Source: Brevundimonas naejangsanensis
GTDB taxonomy: Bacteria; Pseudomonadota; Alphaproteobacteria; Caulobacterales; Caulobacteraceae
Direction of reading: 5' to 3'
Length of the DNA stretch: 64,000 nucleotides
NCBI RefSeq assembly: GCF_003627995.1
Contig: NZ_CP032707.1
Location: 917,501-981,500 of the forward strand
The translations under genes and the position numbers were made by a program. Each line of letters begins with the position of its first letter. The first letter of the stretch is position 1. The notes below the pieces were generated by a model. The model was not told the DNA's origin, did no database searches, and saw nothing but the letters and a program-made list of their open reading frames with translations. This document shows positions 19,389 through 28,426 of the stretch, in pieces.

Positions 19389-20261
19389 TTAGAGCGCCGA
19401 GGCGAAGGCCTCCGCCGCCCGGCTGGCGCTGCGTTCGCGGTGGCGCAGCCGGTAGAAGGGCCGCTCGGGCAGGTCGAGCGGCAGACGGACCAGCCGCCCC
19501 GCCTCGATCAGGGGCCGGGCGGCCAGCTCCGAGACGGCGGTGACCAGGCCGCCGGCGGCGACCGCCGTCAGGATCGCCTCGTTCGAGGGCAGGACCAGCG
19601 CCGTCCTCAGGTCTGACGCTCGCATCCCGCGCGGCAGGGCCGCCTCGAACTCGCTGCGGGTGCCCGAGCCGGCTTCGCGCAGGGCCCAGTCCAGCGCCTT
19701 CAGCTCAGCCGCGCCGAGCGCTTCGGTCCGCCTCGCCAGCGGATGGCTCGGCGCCGCCACCACGATCAGCCGGTCGGCGCCGATGCGGGTCCGCTCCAGC
19801 CGGGGCGCGTCCTCGGCCCCCTCGATCAGGCCCAGCTCCGCCTCGCCCGCCAGCACCGCCTCGACCACCTGGCGGCTGTTGCCGATCGACAGGCGCAGGT
19901 CGATCTCGGGATGGCTCTGGGCGAAGGCGGCCATGCGCGGCGGCAGCCAGTAGGCGGCGATGGTCTGGCTAGCGAACAGTCGCACCGAGCCGCGCTTCAG
20001 CCCTGCCAGCTCGTCCAGCAGCCGCTCAGCCGCCTCGGCCCGCGCCAGCACCGCCCTGGCCTCTGGCAGGAAGGCCGTCCCCGCCGCATTCAAGGCCAGG
20101 CCCCGCCCGACCCGGTCGAACAGCCGCGCCCCGTGCCGCGTCTCCAGGGCGTTGACCGCCGCGCTGACCGCCGACTGGGTCAGATGCAGCGCCTCGGCCG
20201 CGCGGGTCATGTGCAGACGCTCGGCCACGGCGACGAAGATGCGGAGTTGCTCCAGGGTCAT
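19389..20261 (-). CDS. LysR-family regulator (YeiE-like)
   Basis: The 290-residue protein has an N-terminal winged HTH, MTLEQLRIFVAVAERLHMTR then LHLTQSAVSAAVNALE, and a periplasmic-binding-protein-like effector domain from about residue 88. Start ATG at 20261 matches other LysR N-termini; an upstream in-frame codon adds 12 residues with no support. It is divergent from a YeiH-like exporter gene, as yeiE is linked to yeiH in E. coli, so it probably controls that gene. A LysR-type dyad lies between them. Confidence 0.88.
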   Translation of the reverse strand: MTLEQLRIFVAVAERLHMTRAAEALHLTQSAVSAAVNALETRHGARLFDRVGRGLALNAAGTAFLPEARAVLARAEAAERLLDELAGLKRGSVRLFASQTIAAYWLPPRMAAFAQSHPEIDLRLSIGNSRQVVEAVLAGEAELGLIEGAEDAPRLERTRIGADRLIVVAAPSHPLARRTEALGAAELKALDWALREAGSGTRSEFEAALPRGMRASDLRTALVLPSNEAILTAVAAGGLVTAVSELAARPLIEAGRLVRLPLDLPERPFYRLRHRERSASRAAEAFASAL

Positions 20262-20270
20262 GGGACACTG

Positions 20271-20285
20271 ATCAATTATATCGAT
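20271..20285. promoter_or_regulatory. ATC-N9-GAT LysR-type binding site
   Basis: The AT-rich sequence ATCAATTATATCGAT fits the T-N11-A/ATC-N9-GAT LysR half-site pattern and sits in the divergent gap between the LysR and YeiH-like genes, ten bases from the LysR start. Confidence 0.5.
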
Positions 20286-20342
20286 CGTTAAGTCCACAAC
20301 TACGCGTTGGATCGATCAGAGGCCGGAGCGGATAAAGCCCGC

Positions 20343-21389
20343 ATGACCGCCGTCCTCCACGCCGCCGCTTCTGATCGTCGCCTCTCGGGCCTGGCGCGCC
20401 TGCTGCCGGGCGTCGCCCTGTCCGCCGGCGTGGGCGCCGTCGCCTACGCCCTGCAGATCGTCGAGACCCGGCTGTTCCAGCATCCGTGGATCGAAGGTCT
20501 GGTCCTGGCCATCCTGATCGGGGCCGGGCTGCGTCTGGTCTGGACGCCGTCGTCGGTATGGGCGCCGGGGATCAAGTTCAGCGCCAAGACCCTGCTGGAG
20601 GTCGCCGTCGCGCTTCTGGGCGCCACCGTCTCGGGGGCGGCGGTCGTGGCCCTGGGCCCCTGGCTGCTGCTGGCCATCATCGGCGTGGTCGTCCTGGCCA
20701 TCGTCGGCGGCTACGCCCTGGGCCGGGCCTTCGGCCTGCCGCCCGCCATGGCCCTGCTGGTCGCCTGCGGCAACGCCATCTGCGGCAACTCGGCCATCGC
20801 CGCCATCGCCCCCGTCATCGAGGCCGAGGGCGAGGACGTGGCCGCGGCCATCGGCTTCACCGCCGTCCTGGGCATCGCCGTGGTGCTGCTGGTCCCCGCC
20901 GTGGGGGCGCTGCTGGGCTATGACGCCACGCGGGTCGGGGTGTTGGCGGGCCTGACCGTCTACGCCGTGCCCCAGGTGCTGGCCGCAGCCGCCCCCGCGG
21001 GCCTGGCCGCCGTCCAGACGGGCGCCGTGGTCAAGCTGGTGCGCGTGCTGATGCTGGGCCCCGTCTGCCTGATCCTGGGCCTCCTGCGCTCGGGCAAGGC
21101 CGAGGCCGGGCGAGGGCCGAAGCTGCAGCAGATGGCCCCCTGGTTCATCCTGGTCTTCCTGGCCCTGATGGCGACGCGGTCGCTGGGCTGGCTGCCGGAA
21201 TCCGTGCTGCCGACGCTTCAGACCTCGGTCTCGGCCCTGACCCTGATCGCCATGGCGGCCCTGGGGCTGATGGTCGATCCGCGTGCGGTGGTCCGGGCCG
21301 GGCCGCGCGTGGCCGCCGTCGCCGCCCTGTCGGCCCTGCTGATCGGAGCGCTGGCCCTGGGGGTGATCGCCTTCCTGCCGCTGGGCTGA
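20343..21389 (+). CDS. yeiH: YeiH/UPF0324-family membrane transporter
   Basis: About 348 residues with some ten membrane spans and the family motif ACGNAICGNSAIAAIAPVI near residue 140. This family (Cons_hypoth698) is annotated as putative sulfate exporter; transport is not well proven. The ATG at 20343 has GGAG about 14 bases upstream; an ATG at 20307 is less likely. It is divergent from the YeiE-like LysR gene, so it is likely inducible through that regulator. Confidence 0.83.
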   Translation: MTAVLHAAASDRRLSGLARLLPGVALSAGVGAVAYALQIVETRLFQHPWIEGLVLAILIGAGLRLVWTPSSVWAPGIKFSAKTLLEVAVALLGATVSGAAVVALGPWLLLAIIGVVVLAIVGGYALGRAFGLPPAMALLVACGNAICGNSAIAAIAPVIEAEGEDVAAAIGFTAVLGIAVVLLVPAVGALLGYDATRVGVLAGLTVYAVPQVLAAAAPAGLAAVQTGAVVKLVRVLMLGPVCLILGLLRSGKAEAGRGPKLQQMAPWFILVFLALMATRSLGWLPESVLPTLQTSVSALTLIAMAALGLMVDPRAVVRAGPRVAAVAALSALLIGALALGVIAFLPLG

Positions 21390-21536
21390 CTTGAGGCGGC
21401 TGAACGCCGATCACGCACCGGACTGGCGTTTTGGCCCGCATCCCTGTAAGAGGCGCGCCGAACCCTTCCCTTCTCTGCAATCTTCTTGCAGCGGCGCGGC
21501 CCATCCGTGACCGAACACAGTCCGCCCGAGCCCGAC

Positions 21537-23369
21537 ATGAACCTTCGTAACGTCGCTATCATCGCCCACGTCGACCACGGCAAGACGACCATGGTTGACG
21601 CCCTGCTGGCCCAGTCGGGCCTGTTCCGCGCCAATGAGGCCACGACCGAGCGCGTCATGGACTCCGGCGATCAGGAGCGCGAGCGCGGGATCACCATCCT
21701 GGCCAAATGCACGTCGATCCAGTGGAACGGCAAGGCGGGCGAGACGCGCATCAACATCATCGACACGCCGGGTCACGCCGACTTCGGCGGCGAGGTCGAG
21801 CGCATCCTGGGCATGGTGGACGGCTGCGTCCTGCTGGTCGACGCCGAGGAAGGCGTCATGCCGCAGACCAAGTTCGTGCTGACCAAGGCGCTGAAGATGG
21901 GCCTGCGTCCCATCCTGTGCATCAACAAGGTCGACCGCGCGCACGCCGACCCGGACCGGGTGCTGAACGAGACCTTCGACCTGTTCGCGGCCCTGGGCGC
22001 CACGGACGAGCAACTGGACTTCCCGGTCATCTACGCCTCGGGCCGTTCGGGCTGGGCGACGCTGGACCTGGCCCAGCCGAGCGACAACCTGCACCCGCTG
22101 TACGACCTGATCGTCGAGCACGTCCCGGCTCCCGAGGCCCAGGCGCGCGTCAACGAGCCGTTCAAGATCCTGAACGTCCTGATCGAAAGCGACCCCTTCC
22201 TGGGCCGCCTGCTGACCGGCCGGATCCACTCGGGCAAGGCGGTTCCCGGCATGGCCATCAAGGCCCTGTCGCGCGACGGCAAGACCATCGAACAGGGCCG
22301 CATCACCAAGGTGCTGGCCTTCCGCGGCCTGAAGCGCCAGCCGATCGACGAGGGCGTCGAGGCGGGCGACATCGTCGCCATCGCCGGCATGTCCAAGGCC
22401 ACCGTGGCCGACACCCTGTGCGCGCTGGAAGTGAACGAAGCGCTGGACGCCCTGCCGATCGATCCGCCGACCATCTCCATGACCGTGGGCGTGAACGACA
22501 GCCCCCTGGCCGGTCGCGAAGGCGACAAGGTGCAGTCGCGCGTCATCCGCGACCGCCTGCTGAAGGAAGCCGAGGCCAACGTCGCCATCCGCATCACCCA
22601 GACGCCGGACTCCGACGCCTATGAAGTCGCCGGCCGCGGCGAACTGCAGCTGGGCGTGCTGATCGAGAACATGCGCCGCGAAGGCTTCGAACTGTCGATC
22701 AGCCGGCCGCGCGTGGTCTACCAGACCGGTGAGAACGGCGAGCGCATGGAGCCGATCGAAGACGTCGTCATCGACGTGGACGACGAGTTCTCGGGCGTGG
22801 TCATCGAGAAGCTGTCGGCCCGCAAGGCCGAGCTGACCGACATGGGGCCCTCGGGCGCCGGCAAGACCCGCATCCAGCTGAAGTGCCCGTCGCGCTCGCT
22901 GATCGGCTATCAGGGCGAGTTCCTGACCGACACCCGCGGCTCGGGCGTGCTGAACCGCGTCTTCTCCCACTATGAGCCGCACAAGGGCGCCATCGAAGGC
23001 CGTCTGAAGGGCGTGCTGGTGTCGAACTCGGACGGCGACACGGCGGCCTTCGCCCTGTGGAACCTGGAAGACCGCGGCGTCATGTTCGTCGGCGCCGGCG
23101 AGAAGACCTATCAGGGCATGATCATCGGCGAGAACAGCCGCTCCGACGACCTGGACGTCAACCCGATCAAGGGCAAGCAGCTGACCAACGTCCGCGCCTC
23201 GGGCAAGGACGAGGCCGTGCGCCTGACCCCGCCGCGCAAGATGAGCCTGGAGCAGGCCATCGCCTATATCGAGGAAGACGAACTGGTCGAGGTCACGCCC
23301 AAGTCGATCCGCCTGCGCAAGGAGGTGCTGAACCCCTCCTTCCGCAAGAAGCGCGTCCGCGCCGACTGA
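21537..23369 (+). CDS. typA: Ribosome-associated GTPase BipA/TypA
   Basis: The 610-residue translation-factor GTPase starts MNLRNVAIIAHVDHGKTTMVD (G1). Switch residues RERGITILAK, G3 DTPGHADFGGE and G4 NKVDR follow, then EF-G-like domains and the BipA C-terminal domain ending NPSFRKKRVRAD. It acts on ribosome assembly and stress or cold adaptation. The longer in-frame start adds 17 unconserved residues. A strong intrinsic terminator lies 25 bases after the stop. Confidence 0.97.
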   Translation: MNLRNVAIIAHVDHGKTTMVDALLAQSGLFRANEATTERVMDSGDQERERGITILAKCTSIQWNGKAGETRINIIDTPGHADFGGEVERILGMVDGCVLLVDAEEGVMPQTKFVLTKALKMGLRPILCINKVDRAHADPDRVLNETFDLFAALGATDEQLDFPVIYASGRSGWATLDLAQPSDNLHPLYDLIVEHVPAPEAQARVNEPFKILNVLIESDPFLGRLLTGRIHSGKAVPGMAIKALSRDGKTIEQGRITKVLAFRGLKRQPIDEGVEAGDIVAIAGMSKATVADTLCALEVNEALDALPIDPPTISMTVGVNDSPLAGREGDKVQSRVIRDRLLKEAEANVAIRITQTPDSDAYEVAGRGELQLGVLIENMRREGFELSISRPRVVYQTGENGERMEPIEDVVIDVDDEFSGVVIEKLSARKAELTDMGPSGAGKTRIQLKCPSRSLIGYQGEFLTDTRGSGVLNRVFSHYEPHKGAIEGRLKGVLVSNSDGDTAAFALWNLEDRGVMFVGAGEKTYQGMIIGENSRSDDLDVNPIKGKQLTNVRASGKDEAVRLTPPRKMSLEQAIAYIEEDELVEVTPKSIRLRKEVLNPSFRKKRVRAD

Positions 23370-23393
23370 TCGCGGCGCCTCGCTGAAACGAAG

Positions 23394-23421
23394 AAGGCGG
23401 CTCGCAAGGGCCGCCTTTTTT
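23394..23421 (+). terminator. Intrinsic terminator of typA
   Basis: AAGGCGGC (23394-23401) pairs with GCCGCCTT (23410-23417), and six T's follow from 23416. Confidence 0.9.
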
Positions 23422-23494
23422 GCATCCCTCTCCCGATGGGAGAGGGTTTGTCTTCATCGCCTCAGCCCCAGCAGCCCCGGCCAGCCGCCGCTGG

Positions 23495-25117
23495 TCAGTA
23501 GGGCCACGTCCAGCAGGGCCAGGGCCAGGGGGTGCTGGCCGGGGCGGCGATGAATTTCGGCCGCCAGGCCGGGCCGAACTTGGCCTTGTAGGCGCGCAGC
23601 CCCTGGAAGCCGTAGACCGCCCCGCCCTCCTCAAACACCAGGGCCCCGACGCGGGCGAAGACGGGCGCCATGCGGCGGTCCTCCAGGCCCGACAGGGGCG
23701 CCATGCCCAGATCCAGCCGCTCCAAGCCCTGTTCGCGCGCCCACTGGGCCGTGCGGGTGAACAGATAGTCCATCGCCCCGTGCGGCCCCGCCGGATCGTG
23801 CCGCATCAGGTCGATCATCGCCTCGCGCCCGCTCGCGTCGACCAGCAGATTGGCGAAGGCGACGATGCGCCCCTCGACGCGCGCCGTCGCCAGGGGCGAG
23901 TCGTCCAGATAGGCGATGTCGAACCGCCCCAGGGAGAAGGCCTTCTCGGCCCCGTTATGGTGATCCAGCCAGGCGTCCGAGACGGACCGCAGCTCGGCCT
24001 CCAGCGGTCGGGCGGCGCCGGGCGGCAGGACCTCGAAGCGCGTCCCCTCGCGCTCGGCCCGGTTCACGGCCGTGCGCAGGCTCTGCTTGCCCTTGCCCTC
24101 GGTCGAGAAGCGGGCGGCGTCGATGACCGCCGCCTCCCCGACCTTGCGAACCGCCAGGCCCAGGGTCGCCAGCTCCGCCAGCATCCCTTCGCCGACCGAG
24201 TAGAAGACCGCCGCCCCGCCGTAGCTGTCGGCCATCTCGGCGAAGGTCCACAGCAGGGGCAGCCGTTCGGCCGCCAGTCCGGCCGGCTCGCCCATGGCAA
24301 TCCAGCGGCGGCCGCGCACGCGGTAGGCGATGAAGCTCCGCCCCGAGGGGCTGAACAGCAGGGCCTTGTCGCCCAGCAGGGCCAGGCGCGCCTCGGGCGT
24401 CGCCGTCTCGGCCTCGGCCAGGGCCTGGCGCGCGCGCTCGACCTCGGTCAGCGTGGCGGGGCCGTGGCTGCGCGCGCCGGGCGCGGCCAGCAGGGAGCGG
24501 ATCGCCACCGCCAGGGTCAGTATGGCCAGGATCGCCCCGGCCCTGAGGAAGCCCGAGGCCTGTTTGTCGGTCAGGAAGGTCCACCACAGCTCGTCGGCGT
24601 AGGCCGTGTCGCGATAGGTGAAGAAGCCCAGCCACAGCATGGCCGCCACCGCCGCCGCCAGCATCAGCAGCCAGCCGGGGCGCAGCGGCTCGCCCAGGCG
24701 AGAGCGGCGGTTGAAGGCGGCGCGGCAAGGGGCCAGCAGGGCCGCCGCCGCCAGCAGTTCGACCGCCACGTCCCAGGCCAGCCCCTTCAGCAGGGAGAAG
24801 ACGGCCCCCATCATCAGGGCCGCCAGTGCGGCGTAATAGGCCCCCCTGCGTCGCCGCCACAGCCCAGCCGACACCAGCAGCAGCAGGAAGCCGGTGATGC
24901 TGGCGGCGAAATGCGACAGGTCGATCAGCAGGGGCGGCGAGAAGCGGCCCAGGGCCTGCAGCCGTTCGCCGAAGGCCGGGGTCGCCGCCGAGGCCAGCAT
25001 CAGCCCGCCCAGGCCGGCGGTGGCGACGGCGAAGACCTGGGGCGTCAGTTCGAAGGCCAGTCCCGCCAGGCGGGTCAGGATGCGGCCCGGGCCGCGCGGT
25101 GCTGCGCCAGAGGTCAT
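23495..25117 (-). CDS. MprF/LpiA-like aminoacyl-phosphatidylglycerol synthase, C-terminus frameshifted
   Basis: A protein of 540 residues with about six membrane spans in the first 210 residues and a C-terminal DUF2156/GNAT-like catalytic domain (GRRWIAMGEPAG, GRIVAFANLL, DLMRHDPAGPHGAMDYL). Such enzymes move lysine or alanine from tRNA to phosphatidylglycerol, lowering membrane charge. It has fewer spans than full MprF flippases. After FIAAP (about 23540) this frame ends in a Trp/Pro-rich tail. One frame over reads QHPLALALLDVALLTSGGW to a stop at 23454, the expected C-terminus. A single-base loss or sequence error in a GGCC run is likely. Confidence 0.8.
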   Translation of the reverse strand: MTSGAAPRGPGRILTRLAGLAFELTPQVFAVATAGLGGLMLASAATPAFGERLQALGRFSPPLLIDLSHFAASITGFLLLLVSAGLWRRRRGAYYAALAALMMGAVFSLLKGLAWDVAVELLAAAALLAPCRAAFNRRSRLGEPLRPGWLLMLAAAVAAMLWLGFFTYRDTAYADELWWTFLTDKQASGFLRAGAILAILTLAVAIRSLLAAPGARSHGPATLTEVERARQALAEAETATPEARLALLGDKALLFSPSGRSFIAYRVRGRRWIAMGEPAGLAAERLPLLWTFAEMADSYGGAAVFYSVGEGMLAELATLGLAVRKVGEAAVIDAARFSTEGKGKQSLRTAVNRAEREGTRFEVLPPGAARPLEAELRSVSDAWLDHHNGAEKAFSLGRFDIAYLDDSPLATARVEGRIVAFANLLVDASGREAMIDLMRHDPAGPHGAMDYLFTRTAQWAREQGLERLDLGMAPLSGLEDRRMAPVFARVGALVFEEGGAVYGFQGLRAYKAKFGPAWRPKFIAAPASTPWPWPCWTWPY

Positions 25118-25247
25118 GCGTCTTTCATAGAGCGGGATTTTTCCATTTGCGGCTCAGAAAAGGTCATTTCAGGGCGAACGAAACCATGAAGGCTCACAGT
25201 GGTTCATTTTTTCGCGAGCGCCAGCCTCGCCCAACCGGAGTGTTTCC

Positions 25248-25667
25248 ATGAACCGCAAGACCGCCCTGCTGACCGGCATCGCCGGCGCCTTCCTCATCGC
25301 CGCGCCTGCGCTCGCCCAGGACGCCACGACGCCGCAGACGCCCGAACCGGCTTCCGCTGAGGCGGCTGCGGCTCAACCCCAGAGTCTGACCCTGAGCCCC
25401 GGCGCGACCGTCAAGAGCGCCGACGGCTCCGAGATCGGCAAGCTGGTCGGCGTCCAGAACGGCGCCGGCGGCCAGGAGCTGACGGTGCGCACCGCCGATG
25501 GCCAAGTCCACCCGGCGCCCCTGGCCGGCATCCGTCAGGACGGCGCCGACATCGTCATCAACGCCACCCTGGCCGACGTTGAGGCCGCCGCCCCCATCGC
25601 CTCCCCGAACGCGGCCCAGCCGACCCCGGACGCCGAGCCCGCGCCCCCGGCCGACGCGCCGCACTGA
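25248..25667 (+). CDS. Exported small protein of unknown function
   Basis: The 139-residue protein has a signal peptide with a cleavage site after APALAQ (about residue 23). An Ala/Pro-rich linker is followed by a compact segment VKSADGSEIGKLVGVQ...GADIVINATL that looks like a PRC-barrel-type beta fold, then an Ala/Pro-rich tail. It is probably periplasmic. I do not recognise the family. The ATG at 25248 follows GGAG, and a strong terminator ends the unit, so it is monocistronic. Confidence 0.75.
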   Translation: MNRKTALLTGIAGAFLIAAPALAQDATTPQTPEPASAEAAAAQPQSLTLSPGATVKSADGSEIGKLVGVQNGAGGQELTVRTADGQVHPAPLAGIRQDGADIVINATLADVEAAAPIASPNAAQPTPDAEPAPPADAPH

Positions 25668-25686
25668 TGTATCGGCTCCGATAAGG

Positions 25687-25716
25687 AAGGGGCGGCCCGT
25701 CGGGCCGCCCCTTTTT
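25687..25716. terminator. Bidirectional intrinsic terminator
   Basis: AAGGGGCGGCCC-GTC-GGGCCGCCCCTTTTT lies between convergent genes; the A-run and T-run on either side would serve both strands. Confidence 0.88.
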
Positions 25717-25735
25717 CATGCGCGACGATCAGTCG

Positions 25736-25993
25736 TCAGGCCCGTCGCTTGACCAGGCCCAACAGGAACAGCAGCACCACGGCGCCGATGGTGGCGACGA
25801 TGACGCCCACGATCCAGTTGCCCGCGGCGTCCACGCCCAGAAGATTGTTGGCCAGGAAGCCGCCGATCAGGGCGCCGGCGACGCCGACGACCAGATTGGT
25901 CAGCAGGCCGTGATCCCGCTTCATGATCTTCTCGGCCAGCCATCCGGCGACGATGCCGATGATGATCCAGGCGATGAATCCAAATCCGTCCAT
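25736..25993 (-). CDS. GlsB/YeaQ/YmgE-family membrane protein
   Basis: The 85-residue protein consists of three membrane helices with the family pattern WIIIGIVAGWLAEKI, GLLTNLVVGVAGALIGGFLA and a C-terminal span ending KRRA (PF04226, transglycosylase-associated). Members are small general-stress inner-membrane proteins with no defined activity. It converges on the exported-protein gene with a shared terminator. Confidence 0.9.
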   Translation of the reverse strand: MDGFGFIAWIIIGIVAGWLAEKIMKRDHGLLTNLVVGVAGALIGGFLANNLLGVDAAGNWIVGVIVATIGAVVLLFLLGLVKRRA

Positions 25994-26170
25994 GTGTCGT
26001 CCTTCCTTAAACTGTCTGCCTTGGCCGTTAATGCGCGGGTCCGCCTCGGGTTGCGCCGCGCGCCCCGCTCGCGGACTTCACCTCTCAGGCGAAACCGGCA
26101 CGGCGCTTGCGACGAACCGACCTGCCCGTGCCGATCCGGCACAGGCCGAGGGAGAGACAGGAGCGTCTTC

Positions 26171-26548
26171 ATGCCCGCCGAGATCGACCTTCACCTGGGC
26201 CGCCGTCTGCGCCGCCGCCGCCGCCTGCTGGGCCTAACCCAGCAGCAGCTGGGCGACCGCGTCGGCATCCGTTTCCAGCAGATCCAGAAATACGAGTGCG
26301 GGGCCAACCGCATCTCGGCCGCCCGGCTGTGGGAGCTGGCCGAGGCTCTGCAGACGCCGGTCAGCTACTTCTACGACGGCGCCGGCGAAGGCCCTGTAGT
26401 CGCGCCGGTCGAAGGGGTCGAGGCCGGCCTGTCGGGGGCGTTGAAGGGCGAGGAGACCCTGGACCTGATCCGCACCTACAGCCGACTGGGCGAACATCCG
26501 CGCCGACGCCTGCTGGACCTGGCCCGCTCCCTGGCCGAAGCCGCCTGA
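26171..26548 (+). CDS. XRE-family HTH regulator
   Basis: The 125-residue protein has an HTH at residues 8-62 (RRRLLGLTQQQLGDRVGI, QIQKYECGANRISAARLWEL). The tail has GEETLDLIRTYSRLGEHPR, a form seen in many alphaproteobacterial regulators. The ATG at 26171 is preceded by AGGAG; the much longer in-frame extension upstream lacks coding character. It lies about 50 bases before hisN on the same strand. Target unknown. Confidence 0.88.
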   Translation: MPAEIDLHLGRRLRRRRRLLGLTQQQLGDRVGIRFQQIQKYECGANRISAARLWELAEALQTPVSYFYDGAGEGPVVAPVEGVEAGLSGALKGEETLDLIRTYSRLGEHPRRRLLDLARSLAEAA

Positions 26549-26598
26549 TCCTCGTCCCGCCTATCGCGCCGGGGGCCCGGCGGTGTATGGCCGGGGCC

Positions 26599-27390
26599 AT
26601 GACCGAGCTGGAATCCTTCGCTGTCGAACTCTCGCGTGAGGCGGCGCGCGCCGCCCTGCCCTTTTTTCGCGGCGACTTCGCCCAAGAGGACAAGGGCGGG
26701 CCGGGGGCCTTCGACCCCGTCACCGAGGCCGACCGCGCGGCCGAGGCGGCCGTCCGCCGCCTGATCGCCGCCCGCTATCCCGAGCACGGCGTCATCGGCG
26801 AGGAATACGGCGAGGACCGCCCCGACGCCGAGCGGGTCTGGGTGCTGGACCCGATCGACGGCACCCGCGCCTTCATCGCGGGCCTGCCCCTGTGGACCAC
26901 CCTGGTCGCCCTGCGCCGGGAGGGCGCGCCGGTGATCGGCGCCGTCGGCCAGCCCTATCTGGGCGAGGTCTTCCTGGGCGGTCCCTCGGGCGCGCGCCTG
27001 CTGAAGGACGGCGCCGAGACCCCGCTCAGGACCCGCGTCTGCCCCGACCTTGCCCAGGCCCTGATCGCCACCACCGATCCCGAGATTTTCGTCGGGGCGG
27101 ACCGCGCCGCCTGGGACCGTCTGCGCGGCGCCGCGCGCCTGGCCCGACTGGGCTGCGACGCCTACGCCTACGCCATGGTCGCGGCCGGGCGCATCGACCT
27201 GGTGGCCGAAAGCGAGCTGAAGGTCTGGGACTGGTCGGCGCTGAAGCCTGTGGTCGAGGCGGCGGGCGGCCGTTTCACCGACTGGCGGGGCGAGGCGCCG
27301 CACGCGGGGGACGGTCGCGTCCTGGCCGTCGGCGACCCGCGCCTGACGGCCCAGGCCCTGCCCCTGCTCGCCGCCGCCGTCGCCGCCTGA
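26599..27390 (+). CDS. hisN: Histidinol-phosphatase, inositol monophosphatase family
   Basis: A protein of 263 residues with the metal-binding sites of the IMPase fold: GEEYG (about residue 72), DPIDGTRAFI (about 87) and WDWSALKPVVEAAGG (about 213). This variant of the last motif is typical of HisN, which removes phosphate from histidinol phosphate in His biosynthesis. An inositol-phosphatase role cannot be excluded. Start taken at MTELESF (GGGG upstream); an ATG four codons earlier is possible. It converges with the hydrolase gene. Confidence 0.85.
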   Translation: MTELESFAVELSREAARAALPFFRGDFAQEDKGGPGAFDPVTEADRAAEAAVRRLIAARYPEHGVIGEEYGEDRPDAERVWVLDPIDGTRAFIAGLPLWTTLVALRREGAPVIGAVGQPYLGEVFLGGPSGARLLKDGAETPLRTRVCPDLAQALIATTDPEIFVGADRAAWDRLRGAARLARLGCDAYAYAMVAAGRIDLVAESELKVWDWSALKPVVEAAGGRFTDWRGEAPHAGDGRVLAVGDPRLTAQALPLLAAAVAA

Positions 27391-27394
27391 CGGC

Positions 27395-28426
27395 TCAGAG
27401 CAGCTCGACGGTCCGCGCGGCCGGGGAGGGCGAGGCCGTCCCGGCCGACGGCGCCACATAGTCAGCCAGGGCGTCGAACTCGTGCAGGAAGACGCCGCGC
27501 AGCGCGTCGACCTCCATGATCACCTCATGCCTGGCCGTCGGGACCTCGACGTAGCGGCCTCGACCCAGGCGGCGGGCGGCCCAGCGGTTGGTCTGTTTCC
27601 AGACCTTGTCGTCCTCGCCCGCCTGAACGACGCAGACGGGAATCTTCACCGCCTTCAGCGCGCGCGGCTTCAGCGCCCGCTCGCCCGCGTCGAGGCCGAA
27701 AGCCAGCCAGCCCCAGGTCGGCCCGCCGATGGCCAGGTGCGGGCAGGCGTAGAGCTGCTGACGCCACAGGTCGTAGCGCGCCCGATCCGAGGTCAGGGCG
27801 TCCTTCTCGAAGCTGTGGTCAAAGGGGTCGTCCGCGTCGTCCAGGACATAATCCCCCGCCTTGCCGTGCCGCAGGGCCCAGCGCACCGCCAGCTTGACCG
27901 ACCACATCGACCGCTTGCCGGTCTTGATCCTGAGCATGGGACTGGACAGCAGGGCGCCGGAAAAGCGGCTTTCGCCGCCTTCCAGGGTCAGCAGGTTGAG
28001 GCAGCCGCCCATGGAATGGCCGACCATGATCCAGGGCTTGGGCGCGCGCGCCTCATAGGCGTCCAGCAGGCGAGCGTAGTCGTCCAGGAACTCCTCGACG
28101 GCGCGGGCGTGGCCGCGCAGCCGGTCGGGCAGCAGCCGCGCCGACAGGCCCTGGCCGCGCCAGTCGTGAGCCAGGACGCAGAAGCCGCGCGCCAGGAAGT
28201 TGCCGATGACCTCGAAATACTTCTCGATCGGCTCGGTGCGGCCGGTGCTCAGCACCACGGTGCCGCGCGGCGTCGGGGCCTGCAGGGTCGAGGGTCTCCA
28301 GAAGGCGGCGCGCAGGCGCAGGCCTCCGGCCCCGCGGAACCAGTCGCCCTCGCCCCCCGGCGGCGAGGCGGCGCCGGGAACCCCCATCAGCGGGGCATGG
28401 GCGGCGAAGGCGGCGGTACGGGTCAC
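27395..28426 (-). CDS. Alpha/beta hydrolase, lysophospholipase-like
   Basis: The 343-residue protein has the serine hydrolase lid-type fold of PldB relatives. The nucleophile elbow is VGHSMGGCLN (Ser near residue 138), AHDWRGQG marks the strand-4 region, and the late acid and histidine fall in QAGEDDKV and TARHEVIMEV. Substrate is unproven. Its start overlaps the stop of the upstream exported methyltransferase gene by four bases, so the two are coupled, pointing to a shared envelope-lipid or detoxification task. Confidence 0.85.
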   Translation of the reverse strand: MTRTAAFAAHAPLMGVPGAASPPGGEGDWFRGAGGLRLRAAFWRPSTLQAPTPRGTVVLSTGRTEPIEKYFEVIGNFLARGFCVLAHDWRGQGLSARLLPDRLRGHARAVEEFLDDYARLLDAYEARAPKPWIMVGHSMGGCLNLLTLEGGESRFSGALLSSPMLRIKTGKRSMWSVKLAVRWALRHGKAGDYVLDDADDPFDHSFEKDALTSDRARYDLWRQQLYACPHLAIGGPTWGWLAFGLDAGERALKPRALKAVKIPVCVVQAGEDDKVWKQTNRWAARRLGRGRYVEVPTARHEVIMEVDALRGVFLHEFDALADYVAPSAGTASPSPAARTVELL

